Both the position numbers and the translations under genes were made by a program. From assembly GCF_024347495.1 (NCBI RefSeq), contig NZ_AP025490.1, positions 620,001-684,000 on the forward strand: 64,000 nucleotides of DNA. Direction: 5' to 3'. The number at the start of each line of letters is the position of its first letter. Position 1 is the first letter of the stretch. Positions 42,711 through 52,941 of the stretch are shown here, in pieces. The notes under the pieces were generated by a model, which worked only from the letters and a program-made list of their open reading frames with translations, was not told the DNA's origin and ran no database searches. This stretch comes from Vibrio gallaecicus. GTDB lineage: Bacteria > Pseudomonadota > Gammaproteobacteria > Enterobacterales > Vibrionaceae.

Positions 42711-43640
42711 TTACTTATTAACCTGAGTTGATAGTGCTTTTTGTATTAACTCAAATAGCCAGTTGGCTAAGGAGGAGTTTCTGTTTTTAGTATGTAAGTG
42801 GCAATAAACGGGAGTTTTTGGAGAATCACCATCGAGCAACACATCGATTCCACGAAGGGCAGGGTAACTATCAACTGGAAAAAGGTTTGAATGTGGCATG
42901 TACATATCTGTATGTTGAATGACGTCAATGAGTGCCATAATTAACTCACTACGAAAACCAACATTATGCTCAATAGAAAGCTCAGTTAGGATGTCTGACG
43001 CTAAGCTATGGTTATCGTTCCAGCCTGGTGTGACTAATGAGGCTATCTCGTACCCAGCCATATCATATGGAGTAATACTATCTTGTTTTAAAGGGTGGTC
43101 TTTTCTTACAAAGATACGTCCCGTCAGCTCAATCAGCTTTTTCGTATAAACTTCTTTGCTCGTATTGGTACCAAGGTAACTGACACCCATCAATACCTCA
43201 CCTTTTTGAATATCAGAAACAGAAGCACTGGTCCAAGATACTAATTCTAGATTCGCGTTGGGTGCTTGATCTTTTATCATTCTAAATAAAGAACCAGACA
43301 AACAAGATAACACTATAGGTGATAGAGCAATTTTGAGTGTGTAGTCGATATCTTTTGGATCAAATATATTCGATGTATTAATCGCGACAGATAGACCGTC
43401 CATGAACGGCTTTATTTCATTGGTGAGCTGTTCTGAGAAAGCGGTAGGCTGCAAACCACCATGGACTTTGACGAAAAGGTCATCGTTAAAGTGGTGCCTT
43501 AGCTTTTGGAGAGCTTGACTGACAGCAGGCTGTGAAACAAAAAGTCGCTCAGCAGCCTTTCTGGTGTTTTTTTCTTGATAAACAATAAGAAATGTTCGTA
43601 ATAGGTTTAAATCAAGAGAGCTGAATAAGTCTTTAGCCAT
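42711..43640 (-). CDS. LysR-family transcriptional regulator
   Basis: The 309-residue protein has an N-terminal winged helix-turn-helix (about 8-68: NTRKAAERLFVSQPAVSQALQ) and a LysR effector-binding domain. The target is unknown. It is upstream of the YadA-like gene on the same strand, with a 135-base gap that holds an inverted repeat, so control of that gene is a reasonable guess. No divergent partner gene is present on its 5' side. Confidence 0.88.
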   Translation of the reverse strand: MAKDLFSSLDLNLLRTFLIVYQEKNTRKAAERLFVSQPAVSQALQKLRHHFNDDLFVKVHGGLQPTAFSEQLTNEIKPFMDGLSVAINTSNIFDPKDIDYTLKIALSPIVLSCLSGSLFRMIKDQAPNANLELVSWTSASVSDIQKGEVLMGVSYLGTNTSKEVYTKKLIELTGRIFVRKDHPLKQDSITPYDMAGYEIASLVTPGWNDNHSLASDILTELSIEHNVGFRSELIMALIDVIQHTDMYMPHSNLFPVDSYPALRGIDVLLDGDSPKTPVYCHLHTKNRNSSLANWLFELIQKALSTQVNK

Positions 43641-43742
43641 ATCTATCCATGAAAGGTTTGCCGCGTCATAAAGTCTAATATACGTCAGTAGGTTAAATTA
43701 GTCAGCGAGGTTATCTTTGAATTTGTGTTAGTGACTATTCCC

Positions 43743-44486
43743 TTAAGCGGTGAGAGCCACTTTTATATCAGATATCTTGTTAGCGTCGGTTACTGGGATC
43801 TGATAATCATCAATGTCACTACTTCCCATTTGAGCACTCGAGTTATTTTCCATTAGGCTTGGTCTTGTCGATTTACCTGAAAGGTGAAGCGCAGGTACTT
43901 GAGTGGTGTTTTGAATCATTTTAGCATTTGTTGCATTGACTCCCGCTCCTGCCATTATGTCGATTCTCCCATCAGCTTGCTTGACCATATCTGACAATAT
44001 ATCGATACCTTGCTCAGCATTAGCAGCAAGCCCTGATGTTAGGACTCTTTTACATCCAAGTGTAATGACCTGCTCTAACGCAGTTTGGTAATCAGAGCTT
44101 TGATCAATGGCTCTGTGAAATGTAATTCCTAGCTCTAATGAGTGTGCTTTATTAGCCAGTTTATGCATTTTCGGCATATCAATGCTTCCATTAGGCGCTA
44201 GCACTCCTAAAACTACACCATCCAGTCCTGAACTTGCACAAGCTTCAATATCTTCAAGCATACAGAACATATCATCATCATCGAAAATAAAGTCACCTTG
44301 TCTTGGGCGTATCATTGCGTACACCGGAACAGAAGAAATTCTTGCAGCTTGCTTCATCATTCCCAAGCTTGGCGTTAACCCACCAAGTGCTAATGAAGAG
44401 CACAGTTCAATTCGATTAGCGCCACCAGATAGTGCGTTATGGAGAGATTCTAAATTGTCGATACAGACTTCAATTTCGGTGTTCAT
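43743..44486 (-). CDS. cutC: Copper homeostasis protein CutC family
   Basis: The 247-residue TIM-barrel protein begins with [36 protein letters not shown] (read in two adjoining parts). It also has MIRPRQGDF and [14 protein letters not shown], the CutC hallmarks. The family is linked to copper tolerance, but its biochemical role is unsettled. It is probably transcribed alone. Confidence 0.88.
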   Translation of the reverse strand: MNTEIEVCIDNLESLHNALSGGANRIELCSSLALGGLTPSLGMMKQAARISSVPVYAMIRPRQGDFIFDDDDMFCMLEDIEACASSGLDGVVLGVLAPNGSIDMPKMHKLANKAHSLELGITFHRAIDQSSDYQTALEQVITLGCKRVLTSGLAANAEQGIDILSDMVKQADGRIDIMAGAGVNATNAKMIQNTTQVPALHLSGKSTRPSLMENNSSAQMGSSDIDDYQIPVTDANKISDIKVALTA

Positions 44487-44843
44487 TTTATTTATCCGTT
44501 TAAAAGTTTCTCATGAAATAATAGCAATCTAGATACGAATCTGAATAGGTGTTGTGGGAGGAAAATAGAGGTAAAGTTTGGGTTTGTTACTACCCCAATT
44601 AAACTATTCCAATTAGCTATTATTTCAATTAAATATTGCGGATACAGTTTTGAAGAGTTTGAAGAGTTTGAAGGCAGTAGAGGGAATATAAAAAAGCCCG
44701 AAGCGTTAACTTCGGGCTTTTAATAAGGACTTTACTTCTTAACTGATTGGCGGTGCGCTTTGCGCTATTAGCTTATGCTTTATTTCTCTTTATAGAGAGT
44801 CTTCCAACCATTAACCCGCGTTGAGTTCGGGCTTAAGAGGTAA
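44487..44843. other. cutC-prxA intergenic region
   Basis: The 357-base gap has no gene. It contains two and a half copies of a TTTGAAGAG unit near 44648-44672, a strong bidirectional hairpin with T tracts (44692-44721) and a small CTCT...AGAG hairpin near 44786-44800. Confidence 0.5.
44692..44721 (-). terminator. Bidirectional intrinsic terminator downstream of prxA
   Basis: AAAAGCCCGAAG (44692-44703) pairs perfectly with CTTCGGGCTTTT (44710-44721). It is 120 bases past the peroxiredoxin stop and would end that transcript. Confidence 0.85.
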
Positions 44844-45452
44844 TTACTTGCTTAGGTCGTCAGCGTGCTCAGATAGGAATGCTGCAACACCTTTTGGAGA
44901 TGCGTCCATACCTGATTTACCTTCTTCCCATTGTGCAGGACAAACTTCACCATTCTTCTCGTGGAAGTTAAGTGCGTCTACCATGCGTAGCATTTCGTCG
45001 ATGTTACGACCTAGTGGAAGATCGTTAACTACTTGGTGACGTACAAGACCGTCAGCATCGATTAGGAAAGAACCACGGAAAGCAACGCCTGCTTCTGGGT
45101 GTTCAACATCGTATGCTTTACAGATTTCGTGCTTAACGTCAGCAACTAGTGGGTATTTAACTTGACCGATACCGCCATCAGCGATAGCAGTGTTACGCCA
45201 TGCGTTGTGAGAGAATTGTGAATCGATAGAAACACCAATTACTTCAACACCTTTAGCTTGGAAATCTTCTAGACGGTTGTCAAAAGCGATTAGCTCTGAA
45301 GGACAAACGAATGTGAAGTCTAGTGGGTAGAAGAAAACTACAGCTTTCTTACCTTTTGTGAATTCTGCGAAGTTGAAGCTATCAACGATTTCGCCGTTAC
45401 CTAGAACAGCTGCAGCAGTAAAATCAGGGGCTTGACGACCTACTAGTACCAT
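44844..45452 (-). CDS. 2-Cys peroxiredoxin (AhpC/Prx1 type)
   Basis: The start is the ATG at 45452 (MVLVGRQAPDFTAAAV), which has AGGAGA eight bases upstream, rather than the ATG 30 bases earlier. That gives 202 residues. The peroxidatic Cys is in DFTFVCPSELIAF and the resolving Cys in NGEVCPAQWEEG. It reduces hydrogen peroxide and organic peroxides. It is divergent from oxyR across a palindrome, so OxyR control is likely. Confidence 0.94.
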   Translation of the reverse strand: MVLVGRQAPDFTAAAVLGNGEIVDSFNFAEFTKGKKAVVFFYPLDFTFVCPSELIAFDNRLEDFQAKGVEVIGVSIDSQFSHNAWRNTAIADGGIGQVKYPLVADVKHEICKAYDVEHPEAGVAFRGSFLIDADGLVRHQVVNDLPLGRNIDEMLRMVDALNFHEKNGEVCPAQWEEGKSGMDASPKGVAAFLSEHADDLSK

Positions 45453-45518
45453 TTTGGAATCTCCTAAAAATTTAATGTCCAAACATCTTTGTTTGGGCTT
45501 TCGTTTCTACGCGACAAA

Positions 45519-45541
45519 CTATAGTACAAACGTTACTATAG
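45519..45541. promoter_or_regulatory. Palindrome between prxA and oxyR, probable OxyR site
   Basis: CTATAGTA (45519-45526) and TACTATAG (45534-45541) are perfect inverted repeats around seven bases. They contain the ATAG/CTAT quartets of OxyR sites, though the spacing does not match the E. coli consensus exactly. It lies 67 bases from the peroxiredoxin start and 119 from the oxyR start. Confidence 0.6.
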
Positions 45542-45660
45542 AAAAAAGCGAATTAAATAGATTAAGTTAATCGAAAAAAGCGATTAGGTTGTTATCTATC
45601 CTTACCGCCCATCTATTGACCTTCATTTAATTTATCCTACTCATATTACAAAGTAATTTC

Positions 45661-46566
45661 ATGAATAAATGGCCCAGTCTTAAACAGCTTCATTATCTCG
45701 TTACGCTGCATGAAACTCGTCACTTTAGTGATGCTGCCGATCGCTGCTTTGTGAGCCAATCAACACTCAGTAAAGGCATCCAAAACTTAGAAGAGTTGAT
45801 TGGATGTCCTCTGTATGAAAAGAAAGATAAGAAAAGCCCACTTGTATTTACTCAGGCCGGTGAGCTGGTGGTGAAGCATGGTCGTGAACTATTAGCAAAG
45901 GGACAAGATTTAGTTGAGCTTGGAACTCTATGCCAAGGTGACGGTATGCAAGGTCAACTAAAAGTCGGGTGTATACCTACTATTGCACCATTTCTTTTAT
46001 GTGACCTCGTTCAAGAGGTAAACAGACGCTTCCCACAGTTAACGCTATTACTCAGAGAGGATACGACGACTAACTTATTGGCTGCACTGAGACATGGTGA
46101 GCTGGATGTACTTATTCTTGCTTTACCTGTCGACATAGCCAACATGGAAAGTAAAGTCGTTGGGCAGGACCCTTTTAGAATGGTGATTAGTCGTAGCCAA
46201 GCGGATGGTATACGTGTCCCTATTAAATACGATGATCTACCTGATGAATCTGTTTTCTTACTAGAAAATGAACACTGCTTAACTGAGCATGCGGTATCTG
46301 CCTGTAAGTTAACTGATAAAGAAAAGATAAACCCATTTACTGCGACGAGCTTACATACTCTGGTTCAAATGGTTGCGAATGGTCTAGGGACTACTTTTAT
46401 TCCACAAATGGCAATAGACCATGGCTTGCTTGAAAATCAAAATTTGGTTGTGATAGACCCACCAGGGCAGCAAGCTTATCGTGATATTGGTTTAGTTTGG
46501 CGTCCGAGTTCCTCTAGACAAGAAACATTCAGTCAATTAGCAGAAGTGGTATCTGAACTACTTTAG
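45661..46566 (+). CDS. oxyR: Peroxide-sensing regulator OxyR
   Basis: The 301-residue LysR-type protein has an N-terminal HTH (RHFSDAADRCFVSQSTLSKG). The two redox Cys of OxyR appear in ENEHCLTEHAVSACK, nine residues apart as in E. coli Cys199/Cys208. Oxidation to a disulphide turns it into an activator. Its position divergent from a peroxiredoxin supports the call. A terminator follows at once. Confidence 0.92.
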   Translation: MNKWPSLKQLHYLVTLHETRHFSDAADRCFVSQSTLSKGIQNLEELIGCPLYEKKDKKSPLVFTQAGELVVKHGRELLAKGQDLVELGTLCQGDGMQGQLKVGCIPTIAPFLLCDLVQEVNRRFPQLTLLLREDTTTNLLAALRHGELDVLILALPVDIANMESKVVGQDPFRMVISRSQADGIRVPIKYDDLPDESVFLLENEHCLTEHAVSACKLTDKEKINPFTATSLHTLVQMVANGLGTTFIPQMAIDHGLLENQNLVVIDPPGQQAYRDIGLVWRPSSSRQETFSQLAEVVSELL

Positions 46567-46581
46567 CGGTTGGTCTTATAC

Positions 46582-46611
46582 AAAAAGCTCACTGTAAAAG
46601 GTGAGTTTTTT
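46582..46611 (+). terminator. Terminator of oxyR
   Basis: An A tract plus CTCAC (46588-46592) pairs with GTGAG (46601-46605) plus a T tract. It lies 15 bases past the oxyR stop. Confidence 0.75.
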
Positions 46612-46712
46612 AGTATAAAACTCTGTTGGTGTTTTTTGTCTTGTAAAATTTTACAGCTTTTAGCTTTTAAACCTTTCATACAATAGTAAAATTTCACATA
46701 AAGTGTTTTACA
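46593..46712. promoter_or_regulatory. Cluster of TGTAAAA/TTTTACA sites upstream of aceB
   Basis: A perfect 14-base palindrome TGTAAAATTTTACA lies at 46642-46655. Related half-sites are TGTAAAA at 46593-46599, GTAAAATTTCAC at 46686-46697 and TTTTACA at 46706-46712. The cluster is seen; no known regulator is assigned. It lies 460-580 bases before aceB. Confidence 0.5.
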
Positions 46713-47171
46713 GTTTTTTCTCCTTATCTTGTTTAAATAGCCATACTTTCCAGCCTCTAACTTATTGTTAAATAAGCAACGCCTCACATACCCCGCGTTT
46801 CGAACGCTTGTTTTAAACGATTTTTACCCATCAAAATATTGGTAATTTAATTACGTAATAAATTACAAATAATGGCATTGAAACAGGTGTTTAATCACAA
46901 CCGAACAAAACTTCGTTTTTAACTTTTTATTAACTTTAGACCTTTAGCTCTACACGATCTTGGTATAGGTTAAATGCATACCAGATAAGACTTATGTCTA
47001 GCTTTAAAAGGCTTGTAATCAAGTTTCAAGTCGGTGAATGTAATAGACATAGCGACACAGATACAAAGAAAAATATAAACAGATAACGGATAGAAATGAC
47101 CTAAGTGAGAACGATGATGTAAATGTTCTTTGTGGTTTAAAACTTACAAATGTAGTGTCAAGGACGGGATT
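46713..47171. other. Gene-free stretch upstream of aceB
   Basis: AT-rich DNA with no supported reading frame. It must hold the aceB promoter and leader. A GGACGGGATT stretch just before the ATG provides the ribosome binding site. I could not fix the -10/-35 with confidence. Confidence 0.4.
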
Positions 47172-48809
47172 ATGCTTGCTCAACCAACGAAAACAACATC
47201 ACAGAAGAATAAAAACACTCAAACCGAAGGCATGCTTGAGGTTACTGGTCGCCTTTCTCCAGAACACCAAGCAATTTTCCCTTTGGAAGCCCAAACCTTT
47301 TTATCTTTACTGTGTGAAAAGTTTGCTCCTCAAATTGATGAGCTGCTTATTACGCGAGAAGTTAAGCAAGCACAAATCGACGCTGGTCAACTGCCGGACT
47401 TCTTAAAGGATACACAGGATATCCGAGAGGGAAGCTGGAAGATTCAAGGGATCCCTTCTGATCTACAGGATCGCAGAGTTGAAATTACAGGACCTACTGA
47501 CCGTAAGATGGTGATTAATGCACTTAATGCCAATGTGAAAGTATTCATGGCTGATTTTGAAGATTCAATGTCACCAGCTTGGAATAAAGTACTCGATGGT
47601 CAAGTGAACCTTCGTGATGCGGTTAATGGCACTATCGATTACACAAACCCAAGCAATGGTAAGCAATATCAGTTAGCCGAAGATCCAGCTGTTCTCATTT
47701 GTCGTGTGCGCGGGCTACACCTAAAAGAAAAGCATGTCACTTTTAATGGTCAAATTATTCCTGGTGCTTTGTTTGATTTTGCTCTGTATTTCTATAACAA
47801 CTATGTAGCCTTACTGAAAAAAGGCAGTGGACCTTACTTCTACATTCCGAAATTACAGAGCCATCAAGAAGCTAAGTGGTGGAGTGATGTATTCCATTTC
47901 ACAGAAGACTATTTCGGGCTTGATACAGGCACCATCAAAGCAACGGTACTCATCGAAACGTTACCAGCTGTATTTGAAATGGATGAGATTCTATTCTCTC
48001 TAAAAGAGCATATTGTCGGTTTGAACTGTGGGCGCTGGGATTATATTTTTAGTTATATCAAAACCCTACGTAAATACCCAGATAGAGTGCTGCCAGATCG
48101 CCAAGTAGTGACCATGGATAAACCTTTCCTTAATGCTTATTCAAGGCTGTTAGTGAGTACCTGTCATAAACGTGGAGCTTTCGCGATGGGAGGAATGGCC
48201 GCCTTCATTCCAGCGAAAGATCCTCAAACCAACCAGCAAGTTCTCGATAAAGTACACAACGATAAGTCACTTGAAGCAAATAATGGACATGATGGAACTT
48301 GGGTTGCACACCCTGGTTTAGCGGATACAGCCATTTCTGTTTTTAATGAAAAGCTAGGAGAGCGTACAAACCAGTTGGATGTATCACGTAATCAAGATGC
48401 TCCGATTTCTGCGGAAGAACTTTTAGCGCCTTGTGATGGTGAAATAACAGAACAAGGAATGCGACATAATATTCGAGTGGCATTGCAATATATCGAAGCT
48501 TGGATTTCTGGCAATGGATGTGTACCGATTTACGGACTAATGGAAGATGCCGCCACTGCAGAAATATCTAGAGCGTCCATATGGCAATGGATTCAGCATC
48601 AGAAAACATTAGATAACGGGTCTGTTGTGACTAAATCACTATTTGAACAGTACCTTTCTGAAGAATTTATTGCAGTTAAAGAAGAAGTAGGGGAAGAACG
48701 CTTCCTATCGGGCAGATTTGAAGAGGCAGCTAAATTAATGGCAGAACTGACTACTAGCGATGAGCTAACTAATTTCTTAACAGTGCCTGGGTACGACTTT
48801 TTAGAGTAA
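47172..48809 (+). CDS. aceB: Malate synthase A
   Basis: I take the ATG at 47172 (MLAQPTKTTSQKNKN), with AGGA upstream, giving 545 residues against 533 in E. coli. A longer frame from 47130 lacks support. Family motifs include NANVKVFMADFEDSMSPAW, ATVLIETLPAVFEMDEIL and NCGRWDYIFSYIK. It condenses glyoxylate with acetyl-CoA to malate in the glyoxylate shunt. aceA follows after 179 bases. Confidence 0.96.
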   Translation: MLAQPTKTTSQKNKNTQTEGMLEVTGRLSPEHQAIFPLEAQTFLSLLCEKFAPQIDELLITREVKQAQIDAGQLPDFLKDTQDIREGSWKIQGIPSDLQDRRVEITGPTDRKMVINALNANVKVFMADFEDSMSPAWNKVLDGQVNLRDAVNGTIDYTNPSNGKQYQLAEDPAVLICRVRGLHLKEKHVTFNGQIIPGALFDFALYFYNNYVALLKKGSGPYFYIPKLQSHQEAKWWSDVFHFTEDYFGLDTGTIKATVLIETLPAVFEMDEILFSLKEHIVGLNCGRWDYIFSYIKTLRKYPDRVLPDRQVVTMDKPFLNAYSRLLVSTCHKRGAFAMGGMAAFIPAKDPQTNQQVLDKVHNDKSLEANNGHDGTWVAHPGLADTAISVFNEKLGERTNQLDVSRNQDAPISAEELLAPCDGEITEQGMRHNIRVALQYIEAWISGNGCVPIYGLMEDAATAEISRASIWQWIQHQKTLDNGSVVTKSLFEQYLSEEFIAVKEEVGEERFLSGRFEEAAKLMAELTTSDELTNFLTVPGYDFLE

Positions 48810-48988
48810 GAATTGAGCAAGTAAAATAAACCATAACAAGTATGAAAATAAGAAGATTCAGTAACGAATTACTAGAAATAAATAATCAAACAATAACGTG
48901 AATATAAGCTTCCAAATTCAGAGTCAGCCGTACTGAACGAGAAGTAATGCCAAGGTGCATGAAGCGCCAATAATGAGAGGGATAGACC

Positions 48989-50302
48989 ATGACATTAACT
49001 CGCCGCCAACAAATTGAAGCTCTAGAAAAAGATTGGGCAACGAACCCACGCTGGAATAACGTAAAACGTACTTACACCGCAGAGGAAGTTGTTGAACTTC
49101 GTGGCTCTGTAGTACCTGCTAATACCCTCGCTCAACGTGGTGCAGATAAACTTTGGGAGCTTGTGAATGGTTCTTCGAAGAAAGGTTATGTGAACTGTTT
49201 AGGTGCATTAACTGGCGGACAAGCGGTTCAACAAGCTAAAGCTGGTATTGAAGCTATTTACCTTTCAGGTTGGCAGGTTGCAGCGGATAACAATACCGCT
49301 TCCACTATGTACCCAGATCAGTCTTTATACCCAGTAGATTCTGTACCTTCGGTAGTAAAACGTATTAATAACTCATTCCGTCGTGCAGACCAAATTCAGT
49401 GGGCAGCAGGTAAAACAGCCGAAGATGATGGTGGAATTGATTACTTCCTACCTATCGTAGCAGATGCAGAAGCTGGTTTTGGCGGTGTATTGAATGCTTA
49501 TGAGCTGATGAAAAACATGATTGAATCTGGTGCGGCTGGAGTTCACTTTGAAGACCAACTTGCTTCCGTTAAAAAGTGTGGTCATATGGGGGGTAAAGTA
49601 CTCGTTCCTACACAAGAAGCGGTTCAGAAGTTAGTGGCGGCTCGACTAGCAGCCGATGTAGCAGGCACCACAACACTAGTAATTGCTCGTACTGATGCGA
49701 ATGCCGCTGACTTACTGACATCTGATTGTGACCCATACGATAGTGAGTTCATCCAAGGCGAACGTACTGCTGAAGGTTTCTACAAAGTTGATGCGGGTAT
49801 CGACCAAGCGATTTCTCGAGGTCTAGCTTACGCGCCTTATGCTGATTTGATTTGGTGTGAAACAGCAACGCCATGTCTTGAAGAAGCGCGTAAATTTGCT
49901 GAAGCAATTCATGCTAAATACCCAGACCAACTACTTGCGTATAACTGTTCACCTTCGTTTAACTGGGAGAAAAACCTAGATTCAGAAACGATTGCTAAGT
50001 TCCAACAAGAGCTTGCAAATATGGGTTACAAATACCAATTCATCACTTTGGCTGGTATTCATAACATGTGGTACAACATGTTTGAACTGGCACACGCTTA
50101 CGCACAAGGTGAAGGTATGCGTCATTATGTTGAGAAAGTTCAACGCCCTGAGTTTGAAGCTGCTGATCGCGGTTACACGTTCGTAGCTCACCAACAAGAA
50201 GTAGGTACAGGTTACTTTGACCGAATGACAAATACGATTCAAGGTGGCAGTTCTTCAGTGACGGCATTAACCGGCTCAACAGAAGAAGAGCAGTTCTCCT
50301 AA
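48989..50302 (+). CDS. aceA: Isocitrate lyase
   Basis: The 437-residue protein has the catalytic KKCGHMGGK motif (active-site Cys), [13 protein letters not shown] and [10 protein letters not shown]. It splits isocitrate into succinate and glyoxylate, the step before AceB. The aceB-aceA order is as in E. coli. No aceK follows; the next gene is a chemoreceptor on the other strand. Confidence 0.97.
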   Translation: MTLTRRQQIEALEKDWATNPRWNNVKRTYTAEEVVELRGSVVPANTLAQRGADKLWELVNGSSKKGYVNCLGALTGGQAVQQAKAGIEAIYLSGWQVAADNNTASTMYPDQSLYPVDSVPSVVKRINNSFRRADQIQWAAGKTAEDDGGIDYFLPIVADAEAGFGGVLNAYELMKNMIESGAAGVHFEDQLASVKKCGHMGGKVLVPTQEAVQKLVAARLAADVAGTTTLVIARTDANAADLLTSDCDPYDSEFIQGERTAEGFYKVDAGIDQAISRGLAYAPYADLIWCETATPCLEEARKFAEAIHAKYPDQLLAYNCSPSFNWEKNLDSETIAKFQQELANMGYKYQFITLAGIHNMWYNMFELAHAYAQGEGMRHYVEKVQRPEFEAADRGYTFVAHQQEVGTGYFDRMTNTIQGGSSSVTALTGSTEEEQFS

Positions 50303-50334
50303 CTAAGCAATAAATAGTTAATAACCCCAAAAAC

Positions 50335-50368
50335 GCTATCACTATGCCACTGTTCATATAGTGATAGC
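50335..50368 (+). other. Hairpin past aceA
   Basis: GCTATCACTAT (50335-50345) pairs perfectly with ATAGTGATAGC (50358-50368). No T tract follows, so it is probably an mRNA 3'-end stabiliser ahead of the true terminator. Confidence 0.6.
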
Positions 50369-50413
50369 TTACAAAATTCCTGATTGATGGGAATGCATGA
50401 AACCCTGACCTTT

Positions 50414-50441
50414 GAGCGGCTAATCTAGCCGCTCTTTTTTT
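50414..50441 (+). terminator. Terminator of aceBA
   Basis: GAGCGGCTA (50414-50422) pairs with TAGCCGCTC (50426-50434), followed by seven T residues. It lies 112 bases past the aceA stop. Confidence 0.92.
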
Positions 50442-50523
50442 GTTTATAGATTATTAATTATAGATTAGAGGTTTAATGGGGGATGTGATTGAATTGCTCA
50501 TTAACTAATGACTGACAAAAAGA

Positions 50524-50553
50524 AAGCGCTCCTCATTTAACTGAGAAGCGCTT
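50524..50553 (-). terminator. Terminator of the chemoreceptor gene
   Basis: AAGCGCTCCTCA (50524-50535) pairs with TGAGAAGCGCTT (50542-50553), with one mismatch. On the minus strand it is followed by TCTTTTTG. The rest of the 375-base gap between aceA and the receptor gene shows nothing else. Confidence 0.8.
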
Positions 50554-50677
50554 GGTGAGTAGAGAGCTATCTAATTTGAGCCTCTAGACCGAATAAGTAA
50601 GAGGTTACACATTAGCTATTTGGTCAACATTAGCGATTCATTCAGCATGAACTGCTAGATCAAAGCTAAAAGAGAAA

Positions 50678-52618
50678 CTACAGCTTAAAGAAGCCCAATA
50701 AATCTTTTTGTTTTGCAGCTAAAGAAGAAAGTTCTTCACTTGCCTCTTTGCTTTGCCTAATACCAGAAACATTCTGGTGAACAATATCGAAAGTCTGAGA
50801 TACATTTTGTGAAATATCTTGAGTTACGCCAGACTGTTCTTCAGATGCAGTTGCAACCTGTGTGTTCATATCTGAAATCAAGCTAACTGAGTGAGTGATA
50901 GACGAGAAGGCTTCACGTAATTGCTCACTGTAGTTTCGAGATTCCTCGGCAAGTGACAGGTTAGATTGCATGAATTGATTCGCATCTTTAGCTTGAGCTT
51001 GTAATCGAGAAATGATCTCTTGGATATCAACAGTAGACTGCTGAGTTTTCGCTGCAAGTGATCGAACTTCATCGGCTACAACCGCAAAGCCACGACCTTG
51101 TTCACCGGCTCGTGCTGCCTCAATTGCGGCATTCAGTGCAAGTAAGTTGGTCTGTTCTGAAATGGAATTGATAACCTCAATCACAGTTCCAATCTCAACT
51201 GAATATTCTTGCAACTGATTGACAATATTCGACGTTTCTTCGATTGATGTTTCTACTTTACGTGATATGTCATCCGAAGAATCTAAAGAGCCTCCACCTT
51301 TTTCAACATTTGAAGTCGCATCGGTTGCTGCACTTTCTGCACTTGCGGCATTTTGGCTGACTTCACTGGCGGTACTTGAAAGTTCATTAATTGCTGTCGC
51401 AATTTGTTCCATTTGGCTCAGTTCTTGTTGAGCGTTACTTTCTGTCTCACTCATGACTGCTGTTAATTCGACAGAAGCTGCGGAAACGTTGTCTGAAATT
51501 TGGTGGAACCCATCAATAATTCGGCGAAGTTCTTGGCGCATCTCTAAAATATTGGCATAGATACCACTTTCTTTACCTGTGATTGCAATCTCTTTTGATA
51601 GGTTTCCTGAAGCCACTTCTTCAACAATCGCTTGAATATCACTAGGTTCACCACCCACGACTTTAAGTACGCTACGGTATATTGATACCGCAATACCTAA
51701 GGCAATAATTACTACGAAGATAGAAAGAATTACGAGAACGAATTGAGCATTAGAGAAACGTTCAACCATTTCTGGTCCAACAGAATCTTGCTTGCTTTTG
51801 GTCGATAGTTTTATTTCTTCGATGGTTCTTGCCGCAGATACACCCATGACATCGAGAGTGCTAGAAACGATACCATTTCTTTGGTTTATGGTTTTAACGA
51901 CTTCTGCAAACGTGGTCTGGTAGGTTTTAAATGAATTATTGAATTCATTTAAATGTCTTATTTGTTTTGTCGACATCAGTTGTGATTCGATTTCCTCAGA
52001 TAGTTCAGCGGCATACTTGAACTCTTGCTGTGCACGCTTTGCATCTTCAATTTGGTTGCTCGTTAAAAATTTGGAAGCGTATAAACGTGATAGCAAAACG
52101 TGTTGTTGAAGGTTGCCAGAGCTAACTGCAACTTCAAGGTCTTCTTCAACTGATGCCTGTTCCATGAGGTTCGATACTGCTTTTCTCATGTCAATCCCAG
52201 ATGGATCAAGTTGGTCTTTAACAAGGTGATTGCGGTCATTTACAAGCTGAACAACTTGGTTAAACCCTTGGCTGTATTGTTTCAGTTGATCTTCAATCGC
52301 TAAAAATTCGTTCTTATGACCATCATCAATATGAGAGTTCAAAACACCTTCTATGAGTTGAACTGAAGTGTTTATACGCTTATCTAATTCTGATATGTGT
52401 GAAGAGCTAGGGCTTTTAATGTATTTCAATGCTGCTAGTCGAGCTTCTAAAATATTAGCTTGAATTCGACCTGTAGATACACTTGTTAGTGCTAGAGAGC
52501 GGTAGGTATTAAAACCATCACTCGATTGATAAAAACGCAATGAGGCAACAACTGATATGACCAATATTAGGGCCAAAATAACCCCAAAACCTAAGGATAG
52601 TAATTTCTTTAAACTCAT
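50678..52618 (-). CDS. Methyl-accepting chemotaxis protein
   Basis: The 646-residue receptor has a membrane helix (about 8-28), a helical periplasmic domain of some 255 residues, a second helix (about 288-312), a HAMP domain and a cytoplasmic signalling domain. The signalling tip reads [30 protein letters not shown]. The periplasmic region is long, all-helical and has two similar halves, which fits a helical bimodular (HBM) sensor, a family that binds organic acids in McpS. The ligand is not known; the aceBA neighbourhood is suggestive only. Confidence 0.93.
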   Translation of the reverse strand: MSLKKLLSLGFGVILALILVISVVASLRFYQSSDGFNTYRSLALTSVSTGRIQANILEARLAALKYIKSPSSSHISELDKRINTSVQLIEGVLNSHIDDGHKNEFLAIEDQLKQYSQGFNQVVQLVNDRNHLVKDQLDPSGIDMRKAVSNLMEQASVEEDLEVAVSSGNLQQHVLLSRLYASKFLTSNQIEDAKRAQQEFKYAAELSEEIESQLMSTKQIRHLNEFNNSFKTYQTTFAEVVKTINQRNGIVSSTLDVMGVSAARTIEEIKLSTKSKQDSVGPEMVERFSNAQFVLVILSIFVVIIALGIAVSIYRSVLKVVGGEPSDIQAIVEEVASGNLSKEIAITGKESGIYANILEMRQELRRIIDGFHQISDNVSAASVELTAVMSETESNAQQELSQMEQIATAINELSSTASEVSQNAASAESAATDATSNVEKGGGSLDSSDDISRKVETSIEETSNIVNQLQEYSVEIGTVIEVINSISEQTNLLALNAAIEAARAGEQGRGFAVVADEVRSLAAKTQQSTVDIQEIISRLQAQAKDANQFMQSNLSLAEESRNYSEQLREAFSSITHSVSLISDMNTQVATASEEQSGVTQDISQNVSQTFDIVHQNVSGIRQSKEASEELSSLAAKQKDLLGFFKL

Positions 52619-52941
52619 AATGATGATTCCCGTGAGACAGCTTACTTAATTATTATTGTTAATGAATTCTTACATTATAGTTATTAATAAATACATCAGT
52701 ATGTTGATTTAAATATATTTATTCTCATTAGTAAGAATTGTGGGGAGGTATGGGCGCGAAAGTAAAGGCTCATATTGGTTCGAGCCTTTATATTTGGAGC
52801 TTCACCGTGTACGTTTTTTTAAGGTGTCGAGTAACCGTGTTCACCTTAATGAGGTCATTATCCTCATAGTTTTACTTATGAAGACATAAAACTATGACAA
52901 TTGTGAGGGTGTTTAAGAAGAAGTTGCTAGACTGCTTAGCC
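52619..52941. other. Intergenic region with two hairpins
   Basis: The 323-base gap has no gene. AAAGGCTC (52764-52771) pairs with GAGCCTTT (52782-52789). CATAGTTTTA (52865-52874) pairs with TAAAACTATG (52887-52896). Neither has a long T tract on the minus strand. They may be the 3' end of the CBS gene transcript or the leader of the chemoreceptor gene. Confidence 0.5.

Noticed and set aside
44648..44672. Tandem TTTGAAGAG repeat as a regulatory or variable element
   Set aside because: Only two and a half copies in AT-rich DNA, with no gene placed to be affected; too little to interpret.
46563..46787. A 74-codon minus-strand frame upstream of aceB
   Set aside because: It is AT-rich low-complexity sequence covering the oxyR terminator, with no start signal.
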